Shown in pieces: positions 40,207-48,486 of a DNA stretch of 64,000 nucleotides. Each line of letters opens with the position of its first letter. Position 1 is the stretch's first letter. Under the pieces are notes generated by a model. It saw only the letters and a program-made list of their open reading frames with translations, was not told the DNA's origin and searched no databases. Made by a program: the position numbers and the translations under genes. Origin of the DNA: Shimia_B sp038527375 (GTDB lineage: Bacteria; Pseudomonadota; Alphaproteobacteria; Rhodobacterales; Rhodobacteraceae). The stretch lies in NCBI GenBank assembly GCA_038527375.1, contig JBCBFU010000006.1, positions 20,976 through 84,975 on the forward strand, in the 5' to 3' direction.

Positions 40207-42222
40207 ATGCAATTGGGCCGATTGGGTAAAATCACAACGATACTGGGCGCGGCGGCGATTTGGCTGTCGGGGGCATCCGTGCAGGCCAACCCTGCCGCGG
40301 CCCTGCGCACCGCGTTGGACCACCGCGCCGCGGGCGATTGGCAGGCCGCGACCCAGGCCGCGCGCGGTGCAGGTCCGGTCGGGCGCGACATCATCGAATG
40401 GCACCGGCTGCGCGCGCAGGAGGGGACCTTCGCCGAAGCGCGCGCCTTTCTGGCCCGCCGCCCGGATTGGCCGGGTCTGCCCTACCTGATTCAACGCAGC
40501 GAGCCGTCGATCCCTGAGGGCGCTGACGCGGCACAGGTGCGCGCGTTCTTTGCCGATCAGGCGCCGCGAACCGGGACGGGCGCCATTCGGTTGGCTGATG
40601 CCACGGGTGGCGCCGCGGGCGATGCGATCCGGGTGGACGCATGGACCACGCTGTCCCTGAGCCTTGCGGAGGAGATGCGCCTTTACACCGAACACGCGCG
40701 TGTCCTCGCATCGCATCACTGGGCGCGCACGGACATGCTGCTGTGGCGGGGTCTCACGTCCGAGGCCCAGCGGATGCTGCCCCGTCTGGCCCCGGACCGA
40801 CGGGCCTTGGCCGAGGCGCGGATCGCCGTGCGCGAGGATGCCGACGGCCTGACCGCCAAAATCGAAGCCGTGCCCGCCGCCTTGGCGGGTGATCCCGGGC
40901 TGGCCTATGAGAGGTTCCTGTATCGCGTGAACCGGGGCCGCATCGACGGGGCCATCGAGATCCTCGAAGGCCAGACCAATCTGGGAGAACCCGGGCGGTG
41001 GGCCAACCTGCGCCGCCGCTATGCCCGCCAATTGATGCGCGATGACCAGAACCGCCGTGCCTATGGGCTGGCGGCCCGCCATGGGCTGACGGAGGGTTCG
41101 CATTTCGCCGATCTAGAGTGGCTTGCAGGCTATATCGCCCTGCGCAAACTGCGCGATGCCGACACCGCGCTTCGCCATTTCGAGCGGTTTGAAACGGCTG
41201 TAGACACCCCGATTTCACTGGCCCGCGCCGCCTATTGGCAGGCCCGTGCCCATGCCGCCGTGGGCAATGATGACGCCGCCCGCGCGGATTACGCACGCGG
41301 GGCCACTCACCAAACGGCGTTCTACGGGTTGCTGTCCGCCGAAGCGATCGGCGCACCTATGGACCCGGCCCTGACGGGGCGCGAGGATTTCGGGGACTGG
41401 CGCGGGGCGCCCTTTACCCGAAGCTCTGTGTTCGAGGCGGCGTTGCTCCTCCTTGCGGCGGGGGATTTGTCTCTGGGGGAACGGTTCCTGACCCATCTGG
41501 CTGAAAGCCTCGACCGGGATCAGGTGGGCAAGATGGCCGCGATGGCGCGCGAGATCGGAGAGCCGCATCTGGAGGTCATGATCGCAAAGCGCGGCGTGCA
41601 ATATGGGATGGTGATCGAAGGGCCGTATTACGCCCTCCATCCATTGGCCCGCGATACGGGGTCCGTACCGCCCGAACTGGCGCTGGCCATTGCCCGGCGA
41701 GAGAGCGAGTTTGACCCCACGGTGGTGTCAGGCGTGGGCGCGCGCGGCCTGATGCAGCTGATGCCAGCGACCGCAGAGGAGATGGCGGGGGATCTGGGGC
41801 TGGCCTATTCCGGTGACCGGCTGCTGACCGATGCGGGCTACAACGCGCGTCTGGGGTTGGCTTATCTCGATGAATTGCAGCGCACCTTTGGCAACAGTCC
41901 CGTACAGATCGCAGCGTCCTATAATGCGGGTCCAAGCCGCGCCTTTGCCTGGATGGAGCGATTTGGCGATCCCCGGTTGGGGGGCGTCGATATCGTCGAC
42001 TGGATCGAACACATCCCGTTTCGCGAGACGCGCAATTACGTGATGCGTGTCACTGAGAGCCTGCCTATCTACCGCGCGCGGCTGTCGGGACAGACCGCGC
42101 CGATTGCCTTTACGCAAGAATTGATCGGCTCGCTTCAGCCGCTCTCGCCGCCCGCGCCGGAACGCTCTCTCAGACCGCTGGCCCGGCCTGCCGGGCTGCC
42201 TTCTGTTCCCGCCACAGAGTGA
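40207..42222 (+). CDS. Soluble lytic murein transglycosylase (Slt70-like)
   Basis: A 671-residue periplasmic enzyme that cleaves glycan strands of murein. After an N-terminal signal (ending ASVQANPAAA) comes a long superhelical U-domain of alpha repeats (about residues 30-480) and then the catalytic SLT domain: RRESEFDP (catalytic Glu), GARGLMQLMPATA, AASYNAGPSRAF and ETRNYVMRV. The stop codon lies 53 bases inside the convergent transporter gene. Confidence 0.93.
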   Translation: MQLGRLGKITTILGAAAIWLSGASVQANPAAALRTALDHRAAGDWQAATQAARGAGPVGRDIIEWHRLRAQEGTFAEARAFLARRPDWPGLPYLIQRSEPSIPEGADAAQVRAFFADQAPRTGTGAIRLADATGGAAGDAIRVDAWTTLSLSLAEEMRLYTEHARVLASHHWARTDMLLWRGLTSEAQRMLPRLAPDRRALAEARIAVREDADGLTAKIEAVPAALAGDPGLAYERFLYRVNRGRIDGAIEILEGQTNLGEPGRWANLRRRYARQLMRDDQNRRAYGLAARHGLTEGSHFADLEWLAGYIALRKLRDADTALRHFERFETAVDTPISLARAAYWQARAHAAVGNDDAARADYARGATHQTAFYGLLSAEAIGAPMDPALTGREDFGDWRGAPFTRSSVFEAALLLLAAGDLSLGERFLTHLAESLDRDQVGKMAAMAREIGEPHLEVMIAKRGVQYGMVIEGPYYALHPLARDTGSVPPELALAIARRESEFDPTVVSGVGARGLMQLMPATAEEMAGDLGLAYSGDRLLTDAGYNARLGLAYLDELQRTFGNSPVQIAASYNAGPSRAFAWMERFGDPRLGGVDIVDWIEHIPFRETRNYVMRVTESLPIYRARLSGQTAPIAFTQELIGSLQPLSPPAPERSLRPLARPAGLPSVPATE

Positions 42223-43051
42223 ACAGGCCAGCACCCACGACGATGGCCGCACCAATGGCCACGTTCGGGCGAATGACCTCGGAAAAGACAAGCACGCCGA
42301 TAGCCGACCCGAAGACGAGGTGGAGATAGGCAAAGGGCTGCACAGCGCTCGCCTCTGCGACCTCGTAGCATTTGATGAGAAGGTAGTGCCCCAACGCGCC
42401 CGAGGCACAGAGCGCAAACATCCAGCCCCAGTCGCGGGGCGACATCGGCTCCCAAAACCAGATGCCCACCGCCGTGATCGCGACGGCGCCTGCGGTGCCC
42501 GTGTAGAAGAACGAGGTCGCGGCGCTGTCTTGCCGCGCGGCGTAACGGGTCAAAAGCGCGTAGAGCGCAAAGAGCAGGCTGCTGAGCAACGGGATCGCGG
42601 CATAGATCGAAAAGACCCCGCCGCCCGGTTGCAGCAGGATCACGATGCCCACGAAGCCGATGCCGATGGCCACCCAGCGGTAAGGCCCGACCCGTTCGCC
42701 CAGCACCGGCCCCGACAGCGCCGCCACAAGCAGGGGGTAGCCCGCAAAGATCGCCAAAGCCTCGGACAAGGGTAGGACCGTGAAGGCCCCCACCATCACG
42801 CAGATTTCGACCACGAGCAGGACGCCGCGAAAGACCTGAAGCCGGGGTTGGCGCGTGGCCGCGACAGCGCGCAGGCCTCCGCGTTCGCGCGACGCGATGG
42901 CGATCACGAAGGCCGCAAAGAACCAGTAGCGGAGCATCACGACCATCAGCACGTTGTATTCCCGCGCCAGATGCAGGCTGATCCCGTCCTGCAGCGCGAA
43001 GACAAAGGTCGTCGTCGCCATCAAAAGGATGCCCAAACGGTTATTGGTCAT
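42170..43051 (-). CDS. DMT family transporter (EamA)
   Basis: A 293-residue protein with ten hydrophobic segments arranged as two EamA repeats (RLGILLMATTTFVFALQDG and WGWMFALCASGALGHYLLI), placing it with drug/metabolite exporters. Substrate cannot be told. Its start overlaps the mnmD stop by 4 bases. Its 3' end overlaps the slt coding sequence by 53 bp, and both proteins still end in-frame. Confidence 0.9.
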   Translation of the reverse strand: MTNNRLGILLMATTTFVFALQDGISLHLAREYNVLMVVMLRYWFFAAFVIAIASRERGGLRAVAATRQPRLQVFRGVLLVVEICVMVGAFTVLPLSEALAIFAGYPLLVAALSGPVLGERVGPYRWVAIGIGFVGIVILLQPGGGVFSIYAAIPLLSSLLFALYALLTRYAARQDSAATSFFYTGTAGAVAITAVGIWFWEPMSPRDWGWMFALCASGALGHYLLIKCYEVAEASAVQPFAYLHLVFGSAIGVLVFSEVIRPNVAIGAAIVVGAGLFTLWREQKAARQAGPAV

Positions 43052-43734
43052 GCCTTGCGGCCCACGGTCATATGACGCTTGCGGCCAAAGCCCGGGACCC
43101 GGTGCACGTCGAACCCGGCCTCGGTCAGCGCGCGCCGCACGTGGCCCGCGGCGGTATAGGTCGCGACGGTGCCGCCCGGTGCGGTCGCGCGCCCGATCTG
43201 CTGCATGAGGGCCGCGTCCCAGAGCTCGGGGTTCTTGGCGGGCGAAAACCCGTCGAGGAACCATGCGTCGGCGCGGCCTTGCCACGCGGGCAGCGTCTCG
43301 CGCGCGTCGCCAAGGATGACCTCGACCTGCAACCAGCCTAGGTCAAGACGCCTCTCACTCGCCCAAAGCGGCGCGAGGTGAGGGGCGAGCGCCTCGGTTT
43401 CCGGGAACTGCGATTGGGCGCGGGCGGCATCGGCAGCCGTCACGGGGAAGGCCTCGAACGTGGTGAAGCGCAGCGTGCCGGCCACGCCTGCCGCCTGCCA
43501 CGCCAACCCTGCCGCCAGCAGGTTGAGCCCCGTGCCAAATCCCAGCTCTGCAATGTGGAAGCCATCCACGAAGCGCGCAGGCAGGTCGTTGCCGTCCAGA
43601 AACACATGCCGCGTTTCCGCCAACCCGTTGTCGAGCGAATAGTAAGGGTCATCGAACCGGGTCGAGACCGGGATATCGCCATTGCGCCAGTCAAGGGCGG
43701 CGTCGGTATCGTGGGGTGGGGGGGACGCCGTCAT
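43048..43734 (-). CDS. mnmD: tRNA 5-(aminomethyl)-2-thiouridine methyltransferase domain (MnmD)
   Basis: A 228-residue SAM-dependent enzyme matching the methyltransferase half of E. coli MnmC, which completes mnm5s2U34 in tRNA. It starts ALDWRNGDIPVSTRFDDPYYS, has motif I AELGFGTGLNL and the typical DAWFLDGFSPAKNPELW. The FAD-dependent half is not fused; a DAO-family gene starts divergently 50 bp away. The upstream frame to 43800 is unlikely because ATG at 43734 fits the family start. Confidence 0.93.
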   Translation of the reverse strand: MTASPPPHDTDAALDWRNGDIPVSTRFDDPYYSLDNGLAETRHVFLDGNDLPARFVDGFHIAELGFGTGLNLLAAGLAWQAAGVAGTLRFTTFEAFPVTAADAARAQSQFPETEALAPHLAPLWASERRLDLGWLQVEVILGDARETLPAWQGRADAWFLDGFSPAKNPELWDAALMQQIGRATAPGGTVATYTAAGHVRRALTEAGFDVHRVPGFGRKRHMTVGRKA

Positions 43735-43784
43735 GGTGTTTGCAGCAACCGCGCTATATCTGAACGAGGCGAGACAACAGCAAG

Positions 43785-44834
43785 GTGCACACATTGGCAA
43801 CCGTTGACGTCACCATCCGGGGGGCAGGTGTGTTCGGGCTGTGTATCGCATGGGCCTGCCTGCAGCGGGGCGCGCGGGTGCGCGTGATCGATCCGGCGGG
43901 ACCCGGCGCCGGTGCCTCGGGCGGGGTTGTAGGCGCGCTTGCCCCGCATGTGCCCGAAAACTGGAACCCCAAGAAGGCCTTTCAATTCGACAGCCTTATC
44001 ATGGCACGTAGGCTGTGGCCCGAGATCGAGGAGATGTCGGGGCTGCCCACCGGCTACGCCCGCACGGGCCGCCTGCAGCCCATCGCGGATGAAGCGGCAC
44101 TGGCCCTTGCCCAAGACCGCAAGGCGGGGGCGCGCACCCATTGGGGGGACGCGGCGCAGTGGGATGTGACCCGGGCCGCCGACCACGCGCCGTGGCGGCC
44201 CCACAGCGCGACGGGCCAGTATATCTTTGACACGTTGAGCGCACATCTGTCGCCGCGCCACGCGGTCGAGGCGCTCGCCAAGGCGATCACGCGGTTGGGT
44301 GGCACCATTTGTGACGCGCATGCCGATGAAGGCGCCGTGGTTATGGCCACAGGTGCTACCGGCCTCGCGGAAGTGACAAATCGCAACGGCACCCCCCTGG
44401 GCGCGCCGATCAAGGGGCAGGCGGCGCTTTTGGCGTTTGACGCGGGCGAAGCCGCGCCACAGCTGTTCGCTGATCAGTTGCACATCATCCCCCATTTCGA
44501 CGGGACCGTCGCCATCGGGTCCACCACCGAGCGGGTGTTCGACGATGCGCAGGAGACGGATGAGCAGTTGGATGCGCTGCTGATGCGGGTGCGCCGCGCG
44601 ATCCCGGCCTTGGCCGAGGCGCGCGTCATCCGGCGCTGGGCGGGCTTGCGCCCGCGCGCGCGCAGCCGTGCACCCATCTTGGGCGCGCTCCCCGATCAAC
44701 CGGGGCGTTTCATAGCCAATGGCGGCTTCAAGATCGGCTTTGGGATGGCGCCCAAAGTGGGTGAGGTCATGGCCCATCTGGTGCTGGAAGGTGTGGATGT
44801 GATCCCCGAAGGCTTCCGCGTCGAAGACAACTGA
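43785..44834 (+). CDS. FAD-dependent oxidoreductase, DAO family
   Basis: A 349-residue flavoprotein with a GAGVFGLCIAWACLQRG dinucleotide-binding motif near the start and the D-amino-acid-oxidase fold (AIGSTTERVFDD, LRPRARSRAPILGAL, GGFKIGFGMAPKVGE). It may be the oxidoreductase partner that removes the carboxymethyl group before MnmD acts, or a glycine-type amine oxidase. GTG at 43785 is used; TTG at 43794 has better spacing from AGCAAGG. It is divergent from mnmD. Confidence 0.85.
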   Translation: MHTLATVDVTIRGAGVFGLCIAWACLQRGARVRVIDPAGPGAGASGGVVGALAPHVPENWNPKKAFQFDSLIMARRLWPEIEEMSGLPTGYARTGRLQPIADEAALALAQDRKAGARTHWGDAAQWDVTRAADHAPWRPHSATGQYIFDTLSAHLSPRHAVEALAKAITRLGGTICDAHADEGAVVMATGATGLAEVTNRNGTPLGAPIKGQAALLAFDAGEAAPQLFADQLHIIPHFDGTVAIGSTTERVFDDAQETDEQLDALLMRVRRAIPALAEARVIRRWAGLRPRARSRAPILGALPDQPGRFIANGGFKIGFGMAPKVGEVMAHLVLEGVDVIPEGFRVEDN

Positions 44835-44841
44835 ACCGCGC

Positions 44842-45624
44842 TCAGGCTGCGGGGGTTGCAGTCGCTGTCATGCACTGCCGCCCGTCTGGCCCGGCGACCC
44901 AGAAGCTGCCGCTCCCGTCCGTCACAAGATCCGCGGTTTCGCCCGCGATCAGCGGGGCGGTCGCCCGAAACTCGAACGCCTCGAGCGGCCCCAACGCGGA
45001 TTGGGCGGCGAGGATCAGATGCTGCGCCAGAAGCGGGCCGTGCACCACCAGCCCACGATAGCCTTCGACATCGCGCGCATAGTCGACATCGTAGTGGATA
45101 CGATGGCCGTTGAAGGTCAGCGCGGAATATCGAAAGAGCGTCGTCTGATCGAAGCCGAGACGGGCAATCACGTCGCCCTCGGGTGCCTTGGGAGGGCTCG
45201 GTTGCCCCGCATCGGGGTCGCGGTCCGGCAGGTAAACAAGGTCCTGTTCCTCGCTCACGCAGAGCTGCCCGTCTTGTTCGATCTGATGTTCCAGCGTCAC
45301 CAGACCCAAGGGCCCCGCTCGTCCCACCTTTTGCGCGGCCTGCGTGCACCGGGTTGCCTTTTGCGCCGCATGGCCCAGCGTGACCGGGGCATGGAACGTC
45401 AGCCGCCCCCCGGCCCACATGCGGCGCGGAAAGCCCATGTCAGGGATCACCCCACCCACTTTGGGATGGCCGTCCCGACCCAGTGCGGGGGCGGGCTGCA
45501 CATCCCAAAAATAGATGTGGTGAAAGAAGGGCGGCAGGTGGGGCGAGATGGCGTCAGGCTGCCCAAGCACGGTCCATAGCGCCTGTGCGCGTGCCGGATC
45601 GAGCTTGTCGGTCGCCTGTGTCAC
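44842..45624 (-). CDS. MaoC-like / FAS1-like acyl-CoA dehydratase
   Basis: A 260-residue hot-dog-fold protein with two halves. The N-terminal half resembles the FAS1-like dehydratase domain (YFWDVQPAPALGRDGHPKVGG, MGFPRRMWAGGRLTFHAPV), and the C-terminal half carries the MaoC hydratase motif (RYSALTFNGHRIHYDVDYAR then VHGPLL). Related enzymes are mesaconyl-C4-CoA hydratase and human HTD2. A role in C4/C5 acyl-CoA metabolism is likely. It overlaps the FMN reductase gene by 4 bases. Confidence 0.85.
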   Translation of the reverse strand: MTQATDKLDPARAQALWTVLGQPDAISPHLPPFFHHIYFWDVQPAPALGRDGHPKVGGVIPDMGFPRRMWAGGRLTFHAPVTLGHAAQKATRCTQAAQKVGRAGPLGLVTLEHQIEQDGQLCVSEEQDLVYLPDRDPDAGQPSPPKAPEGDVIARLGFDQTTLFRYSALTFNGHRIHYDVDYARDVEGYRGLVVHGPLLAQHLILAAQSALGPLEAFEFRATAPLIAGETADLVTDGSGSFWVAGPDGRQCMTATATPAA

Positions 45625-46160
45625 CGGATTTCCGTGCGCAGGTTGTCCATCAGCTTACCCAGGAAGTCCGCGCTCCCGGCGTCCTTGAGCGTGCCGTCTT
45701 CCGCAAAGGCTGAACCGGATGCCGCCAGCATAAACTCGGGCCCCGCGATCACGCGCGGCTGAAAGGGGTTGAGCGCAAGGCGCAGCGTCCATTGGCCCCG
45801 CTCTCCGCCCGCGCGACCTGCCGCAGCGGACATGACCGCGACAGGTTTGTCCGCCCACGGCTTGATCTTGGAACGGCTCACCCAATCCAGCGCGTTCTTG
45901 AGCGCGCCGGACAGAAGCTTGTTGTATTCGGGCGTAGAGATCACGACCGCGTCGGCCCACGCGATATCCTCGGCCAAGGTATCAACTGCTGCGGGCAGGC
46001 CCGATGCCTCTTCGACGTCCCCGCTGTAAAGCGGCATGTCGATTGACCCCATGCGGAATTCGGCGGGGTCAAAGATGGCTGCCGCGGCCTTGACCAGTTT
46101 GGTGTTTGTCGATCCCGCGCGCAGCGATCCCGATATCCCGAGGAGTTTGTGTTGGCCCAT
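45621..46160 (-). CDS. NADPH-dependent FMN reductase family protein
   Basis: A 179-residue flavodoxin-like enzyme. The phosphate-binding loop GISGSLRAGSTNTKL opens the protein and the family motif STPEYNKLLSGALKNALDWV follows near residue 75, then GRAGGERGQ. It reduces FMN or quinones with NADPH in the cytoplasm. It overlaps the MaoC-like gene by 4 bases and lies 17 bases after the Lin0512 pair, suggesting a four-gene operon. Confidence 0.92.
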   Translation of the reverse strand: MGQHKLLGISGSLRAGSTNTKLVKAAAAIFDPAEFRMGSIDMPLYSGDVEEASGLPAAVDTLAEDIAWADAVVISTPEYNKLLSGALKNALDWVSRSKIKPWADKPVAVMSAAAGRAGGERGQWTLRLALNPFQPRVIAGPEFMLAASGSAFAEDGTLKDAGSADFLGKLMDNLRTEIR

Positions 46161-46177
46161 CTGGCGTTCCTTCAAAG

Positions 46178-46522
46178 TCAGCTTTGAGGAGGGAGATAGG
46201 CCTCGACCGCCGCGGTGGCGACAATAATCCCCTGCGCAGAGGCCGGTGTATCCACGCACAATCCGCCTTTGACCGCTTTCACGGTGGCTTGGCCGCGGGG
46301 GAGCTTTTCGGCCAATGCCGCGCAATCGACAGCGTCTGGGTCCGGCACCGCGACGGTGACGTCGACGCGCATGAGGTCGTGGGAGAGGCCCATGACTTCA
46401 AACATTGGGATGGAGGAATGGCGAATGGCGTCTTCGATGGCTCGGGCGGCAGCTTTGGTCATGTCGCCGCCATACATGTCGTTTCCCATGCCCATTTCGA
46501 TGATGAAACGCTGATCGTTCAT
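46178..46522 (-). CDS. Lin0512 family protein, copy 2
   Basis: A 114-residue protein of the Lin0512 family (TIGR02058-like). It starts FIIEMGMGNDMYGGDMTKAAARAIEDAIRHSSI, mirroring the copy next to it, and continues with VDVTVAVPDP and VVKGGLCVD-type segments (AVKGGLCVDTPAS). The function is unestablished; acidic, metal-dependent roles have been proposed only by family annotation. It overlaps copy 1 by 4 bases and probably forms a heteromer with it. Confidence 0.88.
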   Translation of the reverse strand: MNDQRFIIEMGMGNDMYGGDMTKAAARAIEDAIRHSSIPMFEVMGLSHDLMRVDVTVAVPDPDAVDCAALAEKLPRGQATVKAVKGGLCVDTPASAQGIIVATAAVEAYLPPQS

Positions 46523-46860
46523 GCCACACCCTCCAAGCCTACTTTCAGCGCCACATTGGCGATGACGGTGACGCCTTTGCCATCCGCACGCGGGATGTCA
46601 GCCCCACCATGGGTAACGTTGAAGGAGAGCTGTCCGTAGGGGAAGATCGTTGCCAAGGCTTCGGTATCAATCTTATCAGGCTGCTGCACACCCACCTGCA
46701 CCTCGATCTGCATTTGGGTCTTATCTTTGCCAAAAAGCTCCGCGAGGTTGATCGAGTTGTGCCAGAGCGCATCGCGGATCGCGCGGTCTGCGGCCTGGGT
46801 GTAATCTTGGCGGCGGAGCGATGTGCCCATGCCAAATTCGATGAGAAGGGGTTTGGACAT
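46519..46860 (-). CDS. Lin0512 family protein, copy 1
   Basis: A 113-residue paralogue of the adjacent gene: LIEFGMGTSLRRQDYTQAADRA aligns with the copy 2 N-terminus, and the middle (MQIEVQVGVQQPDKIDTEAL) and end (THGGADIPRADGKGVTVIAN) keep the family pattern. The start codon at 46860 shares the bases CATG with the start codon of the divergent secreted protein. Function unknown. Confidence 0.88.
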   Translation of the reverse strand: MSKPLLIEFGMGTSLRRQDYTQAADRAIRDALWHNSINLAELFGKDKTQMQIEVQVGVQQPDKIDTEALATIFPYGQLSFNVTHGGADIPRADGKGVTVIANVALKVGLEGVA

Positions 46861-47743
46861 GGGTCCTCCGGTGACTGCTTGGCGGATTTGTCTCGCACTT
46901 TTGCGGGTGCTGCAATTGGTGTTGCTGATGGCTCTGCCAGTGGCCGCATCCGCGCAGAGCTGTGCGCCGGTGGGGCAGGAGCGCAAACTGTTGGGCACGT
47001 ATGAGCATCTGCACAAGGCGTACCAACGCGTTAGCCATCTGGGATTTAGAATGGCGGTTGCGCCATCGAAAGACGGCGGCTTGGTCTGGTGCCACTTTAA
47101 GGGGTCCCCAGGAGCTATCGACTCTCTCTCCAACGTCTACGAGACCGATGCCGATGGTGTGCAGACCCGCTACCGAAACCCGCCAACATGGTTGAGCGAT
47201 GATCGACTGCTCAGAGGTCGCGCAGATGACGACTCTCAGCGAGCCTGCGGGCGCGGGTTGGGTCCATGTTATCTGCGTGAGGACGGCTTCCGCGAGATTC
47301 CCGGGAGGGGTATCCCGTCGGTATGGAATTTCTACATCTTCGATCGCCAGTGCGAGGCACGCGGCGACGGGGATTGGTATGTGCACCGCCAAATCGCGCA
47401 ATCGACACAGTTGAAGAAACCACGGGATGGCGAAAATCCTATAGTCGCAAGTTACCCATTCGAGCGGCGATTCGAGTACCGCTATGATGAGATGGGCCGC
47501 ATCCTGGAGGCCTTCACATACAGTTGGGGGACGCGGGAGCCCGACGCGGAGCGACCAGACGCTTTGCCGATGGAGATGCACCACCAGATGATCAGCACCG
47601 GCGTTTTCGATGAGACGATCTGCACGGGCGAGCCCGGCGGATGTGATCGATTAATGGCTGAAGCCACGGGGCCGAACTCCACCGAAGCGGGACGCGGATG
47701 GGCGTTTTGTCAGGCCTATGCCGCAGCATTTGGCGAGGAATGA
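46859..47743 (+). CDS. Secreted hypothetical protein, 294 residues
   Basis: Begins with a signal peptide (about residues 1-32, ending LPVAASA) followed by a Cys-containing mature chain (Cys35 and several more), consistent with disulfides in the periplasm or outside the cell. No domain was recognised. AAGGGG seven bases before the ATG supports the start. Base composition dips inside it: 47401-47460 has 27 G+C of 60, lower than nearby genes. It is divergent from the Lin0512 pair. Confidence 0.72.
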   Translation: MGPPVTAWRICLALLRVLQLVLLMALPVAASAQSCAPVGQERKLLGTYEHLHKAYQRVSHLGFRMAVAPSKDGGLVWCHFKGSPGAIDSLSNVYETDADGVQTRYRNPPTWLSDDRLLRGRADDDSQRACGRGLGPCYLREDGFREIPGRGIPSVWNFYIFDRQCEARGDGDWYVHRQIAQSTQLKKPRDGENPIVASYPFERRFEYRYDEMGRILEAFTYSWGTREPDAERPDALPMEMHHQMISTGVFDETICTGEPGGCDRLMAEATGPNSTEAGRGWAFCQAYAAAFGEE

Positions 47744-47803
47744 AGCGCGAGCCAAGTCGTTCTTCGAGGTCTCGAACCGCAGATAGGGCAGCGCGCGAGG
47801 GCT

Positions 47804-48412
47804 TTAGAACTCCACCCCGATCTGCGCCTTGATCCCTGACCGGAAGGGGTGTTTCACCAGCTCCATTTCTGTGACGAGGTCGGCGATCTCGATCAGCTCG
47901 TCCTTGGCGTTGCGGCCCGTCAGGACAACGTGGGTCATGTGCGGCTTCTCTTCCGTCAGGAAACTCACCACGTCATTTATATCGAGGTAGTCGTAGCGCA
48001 GGGCGATGTTGATCTCATCCAGAAGGACCATGTGGTTGGTCTCATCCCGGATCAGCTCCTTGGCTTTCTCCCACGCGGCTTGGGCCATCTCGGTGTCGCG
48101 GGTCTTGTCCTGTGTTTCCCAGGTGAAGCCTTCGCCCATGGTGTGAAAGGCACAGAGGTCCGAGAAACGGTCGAGGATGAGGTCACGTTCGCCGGTGCTC
48201 ATCCCGCCCTTGATGAACTGGACCACGGCGCATTTGCGCCCGTGCGCGATGTGGCGGAAGATCATGCCAAACGCGGCGGAGCTTTTGCCTTTACCCTTGC
48301 CGGTGTGGACGATGACGAGGCCCTTTTCATCTGTCTTGGTCGCCATGATCTTGTCGCGGGCGGCCTTCTTCTTGGCCATCTTCATCGCGTGGCGGTCGGC
48401 ATCCTCGGTCAT
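47804..48412 (-). CDS. cobO: Cob(I)yrinic acid a,c-diamide adenosyltransferase
   Basis: A 202-residue BtuR/CobO enzyme that transfers the adenosyl group from ATP to Co(I) corrinoids. The ATP loop HTGKGKGKSSAAFGM is at residues 36-50, followed by QFIKGGMSTGERDLI, LDEINIALRYDYLD and VLTGRNAKDELIEIADLVTEM. The ATG at 48412 follows AAAGAGG. The gene is separated from cobN by one unrelated plus-strand gene. Confidence 0.95.
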   Translation of the reverse strand: MTEDADRHAMKMAKKKAARDKIMATKTDEKGLVIVHTGKGKGKSSAAFGMIFRHIAHGRKCAVVQFIKGGMSTGERDLILDRFSDLCAFHTMGEGFTWETQDKTRDTEMAQAAWEKAKELIRDETNHMVLLDEINIALRYDYLDINDVVSFLTEEKPHMTHVVLTGRNAKDELIEIADLVTEMELVKHPFRSGIKAQIGVEF

Positions 48413-48486
48413 CTCAAATCCTCTTTGGCGACGGGTCAGCGTCGGGTAGGTTTGGGCCATAAAGACATTTTTCGAAAGCTATTGCG

